Under the pieces are notes generated by a model. The model had not been told where the DNA came from. It ran no database searches and saw nothing but the letters and a program-made list of their open reading frames with translations. Both the position numbers and the translations under genes were made by a program. This document shows, piece after piece, positions 57,973 through 64,000 of a stretch of 64,000 nt of DNA. The stretch comes from Phialocephala subalpina (taxonomy: Eukaryota; Ascomycota; Leotiomycetes; Helotiales; Mollisiaceae), in assembly GCA_900073065.1 (NCBI GenBank), contig FJOG01000011.1, positions 946,882 through 1,010,881 on the forward strand, read 5' to 3'. Positions within the stretch are counted from its first letter, which is position 1, and every line of letters starts with the position of its first letter.

Positions 57973-58974
57973 TCACAAATCATCTTCCAACCCCACCAAC
58001 TTCAAGCTCTCCTTCCATAATCTGCCCTCCTTCTCCTCGTCATAAGCATGCGCTCCGTACCCTGAATCATACCTCCCCGCACCTTCCGCTACCGGCACGG
58101 AGATTTGACATTCCTCCAAGTATTTCCCCCCCTTTCCCTCCAGCTCCTTTGACACGGCAGCCAGAACAGTAGTACTCGCACCTTGCTCTGGACTCTTGTA
58201 AATCTTTATCAAAATCGCGTCTTGCGTCGCAGCCTCCAATTCTTCTCGAGGAATGTGCTGAATAAGTCCACTGATGACTCCACCAGGATGGACGGCCCAG
58301 GCGTGAAGACCCTTGGAGCCGTACCGACGATCGATCTCATTTGCTGTCCAGAGATTCGCGGTTTTGGAGGAGCCGTATGCAACCCATTTGTTGTAGGCAC
58401 CACCGTCGAGATTGAGGTTGGAGAAATCTGGTTGACCCATACGGTGACCGCATGAGGTGAGGAAGATGGCTCGGGAATTGAATTCTGGCGTCGATGAAGA
58501 AATGAGAGTCGATTTAAGTAAGTTGAAGAGCAAGAAGTGCGAGAGATGGTTGGTGCCGAATTGTGTCTCGAATCCGTCTTCGGTGCGGCCTTCGGGAGTG
58601 GCCATTACACCGGCGTTGGCGATGAAGATGTTGAGTTGGGTGCTTTGGGAGAGGAATTCTTTGGCGGCGGCACGGACGCTGGCGAGAGAGTTGAGGTCGA
58701 GTTCAAGGAGATGAACATTGGGTTGGGTGACGAGGTCTCCGAGTGCGGATTTGGCTTTCTCGAGATTTCGTGCTGTGAGGTATAGGGTTGCTCCGGTGGT
58801 ATGGAGGGCTTGAGCTGTTGTAATCCCGATACCCGATGAGCAGCCGGTGATCAAGATGGTCTTGCCATGGAGTATAGTGCCGATGTTCTCGTCTTGGAGG
58901 ATTTGGATGGCTGTTGGACGAGCGTCTCCTGGGCCTTGAGGGTTTGCGTGAACTGCTGCATATTTTGAAGACAT
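57973..58974 (-). CDS. Short-chain dehydrogenase/reductase, retinol dehydrogenase/WWOX-like
   Basis: A single exon of 333 aa. The NADP(H)-binding motif TGCSSGIG is at 43-50, the NAG motif at 120-122 (FIANAGVM), TNHLSHFLL follows, and the catalytic residues are Ser174, Tyr200 and Lys204 in SCGHRMG...YGSSKTAN. The HPGG after the active site is the usual PG motif. The 333-aa length and the late YLEEC segment match fungal WW-domain-oxidoreductase-like SDRs, which have no WW domain. It lies 1.4 kb upstream of the P450 start on the same strand, so a shared role with the P450 and aldo-keto reductase is plausible but not shown. Confidence 0.92.
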   Translation of the reverse strand: MSSKYAAVHANPQGPGDARPTAIQILQDENIGTILHGKTILITGCSSGIGITTAQALHTTGATLYLTARNLEKAKSALGDLVTQPNVHLLELDLNSLASVRAAAKEFLSQSTQLNIFIANAGVMATPEGRTEDGFETQFGTNHLSHFLLFNLLKSTLISSSTPEFNSRAIFLTSCGHRMGQPDFSNLNLDGGAYNKWVAYGSSKTANLWTANEIDRRYGSKGLHAWAVHPGGVISGLIQHIPREELEAATQDAILIKIYKSPEQGASTTVLAAVSKELEGKGGKYLEECQISVPVAEGAGRYDSGYGAHAYDEEKEGRLWKESLKLVGLEDDL

Positions 58975-59769
58975 GATGATCTGAGAAATGGCTTGAAGTC
59001 TTTGAGAAGATTGTTGTTTGAGAATGTTTGGAGATGCGTTGATGACTGAAGTCTGATGAAGATACTGATGCTGTCTGGGAGATTTAAATATAAAGGAGAG
59101 GGAAAGTTCATATATATACGTTTAACAGACCATGTAACTCACTTGAGTCTGCCATTTCCATTTGGTTAACGCCGTTATGTTCGGAGACCAGGAGCTGTGA
59201 CATAGCCGTTGCAGGTGGAGCTGAGCCACGAAAATTGCAGGATTCAAATGAAGACCTCGTCACTGACGCTCTCCACGACTGCCCCTGGTCACTTTAGCGG
59301 TAATCGACTTGCATTCGCGAGTATGACTAGGCTCTGCGATGCACTCGCACCGATTTCTCGGGTTTAAGGAGGTGGGTAAGTCGGTGATTTCTGCATTGAG
59401 CAAAAGACATAAGTTTATCGAGTGTCCTCGTGTGTCATTGGCCATCATGCCCGAAGTCTCGGATTTAGGCTCCATCTCCAGCCATTCCATATTGGGTTAG
59501 TAATGTAATCCTGCTGCATAACCGAGAAACAGCGCCATCTCAGTGGGTGGCCTAGCCCCACTCTAACAGGCGTATCAGGGGAAACCTGGGGCTTCAGCTG
59601 TGAGCGATTTTCAACGTTGCCGCCTCCTCAATGTCATACAGTTGCAGCTACCCCGGTGTCATACACTTGCATACATCAACCAGGTTGTCCAGGAGAAGGA
59701 GAATAGTTTCCATATCTGGCATCGGCATCGGCATCACGAAAGCACGAACGCAATATCCGGATCACAAGC
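58975..59769. promoter_or_regulatory. Divergent intergenic region between SDR and DUF3425 regulator
   Basis: About 0.8 kb separates the SDR start (minus) and the DUF3425 protein start (plus), so it should contain both promoters. I see no gene. Divergent placement of a regulator and an oxidoreductase is a layout common at pathway-specific control points, but no specific binding site can be assigned. Confidence 0.4.
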
Positions 59770-60954
59770 ATGGGTCCACTTCCTGAGATCGTGAAAGCTG
59801 GCATAGCACCCATCACACTAGACCGCATGCCACAGCAGGAAAAGATCCAGACTCCGGATGACGACTGGACAGGGCAATCTAATCGGGCTGAACGAAAGAG
59901 ACGGCAGAATCGCTTAAATCAGAGAGCATATCGTAGGTGCCTGGCTAGATGTTACATATCCCGTGACTTATATTGCTTAGGAAAGCGTAAGGAAGCACAG
60001 GCTGCACAGGTTCTGCCGTACCATGCCCAATATATCTCTCCAATCAGCTACTCGGATGAATCTAGCCCAGAATTTGCCAGTGACGAAGCAGCATATGCCG
60101 GAAAGGTCAGAATCGACACGGATACTCAAGATATTGGCCCGTGGCAGTCATTCAGCACCGCTATTGCGTCAACCCAACCTGAAATATCGAAACTATCTCA
60201 GGTCGCTGTATCCTTCTGCAAGACAGACGAGTCCAATAAGGTGATCAAACAATTCCAAAAGTGGGTTGCCAAGAACGACATAACCGGCTCACCATCTTCA
60301 GATCACGTCCTGGTCTTGATCAAGTTCAACATTTTTCGAGCATTGTGCAATAATGCTATGATCCTCGGATTTCCAATCGACTTTACTATGGAAGACGAAG
60401 CCTTATCGCCTTTCTCCAACGCCTTATCACCCCTCACTCCAAAGTCGAAATATCAGCAGCACTTGACAACTCCTGAAAGACTTTTAGAGATACCTGGAAA
60501 TCTCCGTCCTACTGCCCTTCAATGCGAGATACCGCATCACCCTTGGATCGACTTACTACCAGTGCCGAAGATGCGTGACAACCTCATACTTGCAGAGGAT
60601 ACCTATGATGGCGGCGAGCTATGCGAGGCTCTTTGTAAGTGCCGAATATCTTGCTTCTCTTGTCCTTCGCTTCTTCAAGTTTACATGAAGTCTATACTGA
60701 CTCTGAGATTTTGTGCTCTAGGTGGATTCTTCAATAGCTCAAACTCCACAGCTCGAAATGGTCTCATTATCTGGGGCGATCCTTGGGATCCGACTGGCTG
60801 GGAAATCACCCCTCAATATTTGCACAGGTGGGCCTGGACTGTGGACGGATGCAATGAACTACTGGCTTCGACGAATTATTGGCGCCAGAAAAGAGGAGAA
60901 CGGCCACTGCTATTCGAAAGGGTGTTTCAAGGGATCGTTGATGAGGTTCCCTGA
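59770..60954 (+). CDS. DUF3425 protein with bZIP-like basic region (transcription regulator)
   Basis: Three exons, join(59770..59932, 59981..60634, 60722..60954), give 349 aa; introns of 48 and 87 nt keep frame. The basic region SNRAERKRRQNRLNQRAYRKRKEA is created across the first splice and matches the bZIP-type basic motif (N..RNR..QRAYR.R), but a long leucine zipper does not follow. The C-terminal part has the DUF3425 pattern: LLEIPGNLRPTALQCEIPHHPWIDLLPVPKMRDNL and IIWGDPWDPTGWEITPQYLHRW. Such bZIP/DUF3425 proteins are fungal DNA-binding regulators, often near metabolic or stress genes. Divergent from the SDR, it may regulate the neighbouring oxidoreductases; that is inference. Confidence 0.88.
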   Translation: MGPLPEIVKAGIAPITLDRMPQQEKIQTPDDDWTGQSNRAERKRRQNRLNQRAYRRCLARCYISRDLYCLGKRKEAQAAQVLPYHAQYISPISYSDESSPEFASDEAAYAGKVRIDTDTQDIGPWQSFSTAIASTQPEISKLSQVAVSFCKTDESNKVIKQFQKWVAKNDITGSPSSDHVLVLIKFNIFRALCNNAMILGFPIDFTMEDEALSPFSNALSPLTPKSKYQQHLTTPERLLEIPGNLRPTALQCEIPHHPWIDLLPVPKMRDNLILAEDTYDGGELCEALCKCRISCFSCPSLLQVYMKSILTLRFCALGGFFNSSNSTARNGLIIWGDPWDPTGWEITPQYLHRWAWTVDGCNELLASTNYWRQKRGERPLLFERVFQGIVDEVP

Positions 60955-60965
60955 GATAGTATGGG

Positions 60966-61210
60966 TCAATGGGTCCTTATGTGATGTGTAACTGGACAGG
61001 GAGGACCCGAAACACCAAAAATCTGCAACCATCTCACCATCGCAGCCTTCATCATGGTTTCAAAGAATTCCTGCACCGCATTCAAATCATTCGCTTTCAG
61101 CAATGGCTCATCTGGAACGGGACATTTCAGGATCTTGCAGAGCGGTTCCCATCCATTTTTGACATTAAAGAAGAAGAGTTTCTCAGGTGGAACCACTCTC
61201 CGAACTAGGC
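60966..61210 (-). pseudogene. C-terminal remnant of a sulfotransferase-like (Sulfotransfer_4) gene
   Basis: A minus-strand frame reads RRVVPPEKLFFFNVKNGWEP and then LCKILKCPVPDEPLLKANDL, which is the recognisable C-terminal end of the fungal Sulfotransfer_4/P-loop family (pattern: vp.e.LL...vkdGWePLCkFLg.pvPd.pfP..Nd). The catalytic P-loop and the rest of the ~250-aa domain are not found upstream within 1 kb, so the gene is truncated. The normal post-motif helix (EFFETMMKAAMVRW) is present. It stops 12 bp from the end of the convergent DUF3425 gene. Confidence 0.5.
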
Positions 61211-61828
61211 TTCGTGATAATCGAGAAGGTTTGGCACAGTATCAGTACACGATTGTCTTTAAGAAGGAGAGATACCCACGAATTCCACCCAGGTCCTTGT
61301 TTGTACACTGGCACGCTTTCTCAAATCTGTTCCATATCAGCTCGCCCCCTATCAACACAAGACACAAACACGCACCGAGCACCAATCGTATCTCGCCACC
61401 TCCCGAACCACCTCAAAGTCGGCATCGGCCAAAACATCACATCCAACCACCAAAGGAACGTGTTCTTCGTCAGCCCTTACATGCTCTTCCACCACGATGC
61501 CCTATCTCTCGTCGTACGGATCACAACCGCATTCGGATACGGCTTTGTCAATTCCCCTGTGAAAACGATCGATGGTAGATTTGTTAATGCTACGTATCCT
61601 TCTGTTAAGGCTTTGAGGTTCTCATTGACGAATTCTGGGCTCGCGGCCGGGTTCTGGGCTCGCGGCCGGGTTCTGAATCTTGATCCATCGTTTGATGTAG
61701 GCTATCACGTGAGTGAGCAGGAGCGGAGAGACGAGAAAAGGGGGGAGCGGGGTGGTACCTTCTTCACGGAGGAGGAGCGCGGTTCCGGAGTGGCATACTG
61801 GGCCTTTGAAGGGCTTTTCGAGCGCTAA
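61187..61828 (+). CDS. Unrecognised ORF, possibly a decayed gene fragment
   Basis: A frame of 213 codons on the plus strand. Residues ~77-155 (VGIGQNITSNHQRNVFFVSP...ALSLVVRITTAFGYGFVNSP) have a protein-like balance of residues, whereas the N-terminal half overlaps the sulfotransferase remnant and looks non-native. A perfect 19-bp tandem duplication (61633-61670) sits where the frame changes character: a single copy would end in FTGA, that is AAGF and a stop, so the downstream Glu/Arg-rich tail is probably an artefact of the duplication. I do not recognise the family. Confidence 0.3.
   Translation: MEPLSELGFVIIEKVWHSISTRLSLRRRDTHEFHPGPCLYTGTLSQICSISARPLSTQDTNTHRAPIVSRHLPNHLKVGIGQNITSNHQRNVFFVSPYMLFHHDALSLVVRITTAFGYGFVNSPVKTIDGRFVNATYPSVKALRFSLTNSGLAAGFWARGRVLNLDPSFDVGYHVSEQERRDEKRGERGGTFFTEEERGSGVAYWAFEGLFER
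61633..61670 (+). repeat. Perfect 19-bp tandem duplication
   Basis: The 19-base unit TTCTGGGCTCGCGGCCGGG occurs twice back to back (61633-61651, 61652-61670) and is followed by a third TTCTG. The length is not a multiple of three, so the duplication changes the reading frame of the surrounding ORF. Confidence 0.9.
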
Positions 61829-62568
61829 TGCGGAGCCCACTGTTCCTGTTCGTGAGAAGCCGGAGCCGATGACTTGGACCTCTTAACTCAGGTCGGTTGG
61901 TATGGAAGGTTCTGGCCCATTTTTCTTTCCTACTTGAACTTTATTCAATACCAATTCTAAGACGCAATGAATAGTTCGAAATGAGAGGATCCTAAAGAAC
62001 AAGTAGAAGAATCATCACAGGAGGAAATGGAAAGCGGAAGCGTGGTGCTGTGCCTCAAATGGATCGACATTCAGGGTGGGAATCAGCGCTAGAGAGCGGA
62101 AGAAAGGCTGCCCGAGACAGGTATCTCAAAAATCGTGAAGAAGAGGCAGTCCATTTACCACGGTCACACCTTCACAGGTCTTCCCATAACAAGGCATGAG
62201 GATTATTGTTTATTCTTTTTTCTTGATGATAAATTAGGATATCTATTGTGGTGTTGAGAAGGACATGAGGAAAGATAGGAGGCCTCGCTTGGCGAGAATC
62301 CCGGGTGCCGAGAGTACTGTATGCCCCTGAAGAACTCGCCAAGAACCCCGCCAAGTCCCCTCTACCTCATAGCACCTTCTTCCTCTGTCTCTAATATCCA
62401 GATAGACCTGTATCAAATGATGCAAATGGCAACGCAGACCAAATCGAAGCGACCTCCCGCAACTCAGCGCATCTCCCCAACGCCTTTAACTTCGCATGTG
62501 AAGTCTCCAATCCTTTCGTGCAATCATCAGATCTCATCGCAGTCACTCTCAGCTCCAGTTGACGAGTA
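61829..62568. other. Intergenic region, 0.74 kb
   Basis: No gene seen. It contains the 3' flank of the TM protein gene (minus). The plus-strand frame at 62321-62809 is antisense to that gene and is considered a shadow. Confidence 0.45.
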
Positions 62569-64000
62569 TCAAACCCAACCACGACTCTTCTGCCCATCGC
62601 CCATAACAGCATCAGTCGATCTCCTCACCCCCCTCGCTCTCTTCTTCCCACTCCCTTCCCCACCATCGCTTCCTCCCTCACCATTCCCCATTACCATCCT
62701 TGCACCCTCATCACTATCCCTCACACTATCTCTCGCCCTCTCTATATGCGCATACACCCTCGCCCGCCTCTCTTCCTGCCTCTTGTCATACTCCCTACTC
62801 CATCCTTGACTCCACTCCATGAACTCCTTCGCTTCCCCTTTCAGATTCACCGGTTCTGGCCACCGGATTCCTTGAGCATCCATCGGTAAGGAAGAGTTGG
62901 CGCGGGTGTGGAAGAGTTGTTTTGTTATGCCGCCGACGTGGACTGTTATTGGTGAGAGAGGAGATTGTTCCACTGGATATTCCTGTTGTCTGCCTTGATG
63001 TCTTTCCTTTATAGGATTCCGTGGACTTGGGGGATATGCAAGGTTCAAGATACAGGAATCTGGAGTAGCGGTACCGGATACGCTGCGACTGTATCTTCTC
63101 GGCGTCTTGGGACGAGTGGGTGTTGGTGGAGAGGGTAAATCGTAACAACATGCACATCGATCCGTACCTCCACTTTCTCGCATCCCTCCACCTAGTTCTC
63201 TTTCTCGGTCTTTTTCTTTGTCTTTTGACCTAGCTTTGGCGATTAGAGAGCGGAAGTAAGCGCACTGCTTTCGCCGGAGGAAAAGGACAACGATAGTGGC
63301 GGATAACAATAGGACAATTCCCATGATGGCGAGGATTATGCCGGCAGTGTTGTTGGGGTTCATCTTTGATTGGGTGGTTGAGGATGAAGTTGAGGGAGGT
63401 GGTAAGTAGACTAGGGATGTTGATGAGGTTGAAGTTGAGGCTGGGAATGGTGAGGAGATGGACAGGGCTCCGGGATCGCTGATAATACTTGTTGGTATGG
63501 AGGATATTGTGGGTGAATAGATTGCTGTTGGGAGGCTGGAGGTAGGGGCTGTGGTTGAGCTGAGATACATGTTGTGAGAAGTTGTGGAAGAAGTCGTGGA
63601 TAAAGCAAGAGATGACCGTCCTAAAGAGCTTCTCGAGGTAGAGGTGAATTGATCAGGAAGAGGTGAACTGTTTTGGTTAGGAGCGGTTGTTGTCGCTGTT
63701 GTAATGATAGATGCTGATGGCTGACCATTTTCAGGCGAGTTGGCACTTGAAGGTCGAGCAGGAGAGCCGATGGTCGAGCTCGGTTGGTCAGACAAAGCCG
63801 AAGACGAACCTTTCGAAGTTGACTCTGTTCGAGGTGGTCCGGGATCAACGACATTCGAGAATCCAAGACTGTGTCATCCATCAGCGTTGTTTCCTTCAAA
63901 GTATGTTTTCTAGTCAAGTACCTTTGACACCGGGCGACAACGGTATTCAGGTTGGCTGCATGGCGAATCGTCAGCTTCGGTCCTTCAGTTATGGAAATTC
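62569..64000 (-). CDS. Ser/Thr-rich single-pass membrane protein (5' end outside window)
   Basis: The last exon is 62569..63868; a 53-nt intron (63869-63921) separates it from an exon that runs past the window edge (63922-64000). The join reads NLNTVVARCQSLGFSNVVDP. The ~150 residues before the membrane are Ser/Thr/Pro-rich, like a highly O-glycosylated stalk. The TM helix is TAGIILAIMGIVLLLSATIVVLFL, followed by a basic stop-transfer (RRKQ) and a ~240-residue cytoplasmic tail with CACC, a Pro-rich PSPPTPTRPKTPRR segment and an E/R-rich helix. The layout resembles Wsc/Mid2-like fungal surface sensors, but no WSC cysteine domain is visible in this part. Only the C-terminal portion can be judged. 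Confidence 0.8.

Noticed and set aside
62321..62809. Plus-strand 162-codon Pro/Ser-rich ORF
   Set aside because: It is antisense to the well-supported TM protein gene and is explained by the purine-rich minus-strand codons.
1..64000. CRISPR arrays, bacterial operons, rRNA genes or viral genes
   Set aside because: None found; the intron-rich gene structure is fungal nuclear DNA.

Overview
This 64 kb window comes from the nuclear genome of a filamentous ascomycete (Pezizomycotina). Genes are split by short introns, mostly 44-70 nt, with GT..AG ends and CTAAC/CTGAC-like branch sites. The families are typical of this group: a HET-domain protein, a LaeA-like methyltransferase, a DUF3425/bZIP regulator, a cytochrome P450 and F-box-like proteins. 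A Leotiomycetes origin would fit, but that is inference. I reconstructed exon structures by eye from splice sites and reading frame; no RNA evidence was available.

Region 1 (1-39.4 kb) is mostly core gene space. It holds the 3' end of an acidic protein, a hypothetical gene (757-1726) and the giant lipid-transfer protein gene VPS13 (2601-12280, minus). VPS13 is divergent from a DUF3429 membrane protein gene (13001-14209). Next come a LaeA-like methyltransferase, a small proline/serine-rich protein, a small membrane protein, a large protein-kinase-like gene whose catalytic Asp is replaced (22384-24489), a histidine-phosphatase-fold protein (26079-27799), a PRKRIP1/DUF1168 spliceosomal protein, the chaperonin subunit CCT3 (six exons), a membrane-anchored SDR, an Ecm33-like cell-surface protein, a zeta-crystallin-type quinone oxidoreductase and a multi-pass membrane protein.

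Region 2 (39.4-52.5 kb) looks accessory. It has two degenerate tRNA-derived repeats, an AT-rich stretch, a degenerate 20-bp tandem repeat, a HET-domain gene, two F-box-like genes, a small secreted cysteine-rich protein with a Kex2-type site (effector candidate), and a decayed SurE-type acid phosphatase gene carrying several stops and frameshifts.

Region 3 (53.3-62 kb) groups oxidative enzymes with a regulator: an AKR7-type aldo-keto reductase, a complete ten-exon P450, a short-chain dehydrogenase and a DUF3425/bZIP-type protein, followed by a truncated sulfotransferase-like remnant and a damaged unknown ORF. There is no polyketide synthase, NRPS or terpene synthase in the window. This is a candidate tailoring/detoxification neighbourhood rather than a proven cluster. 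The window ends inside a Ser/Thr-rich single-pass membrane protein gene (minus).

No single feature proves a new system. The best leads are the kinase-like protein with HRS in place of HRD, the P450/AKR/SDR/DUF3425 group, the decayed secreted phosphatase whose internal stops all fit CAA-to-TAA changes, and the paired tRNA-derived repeats.
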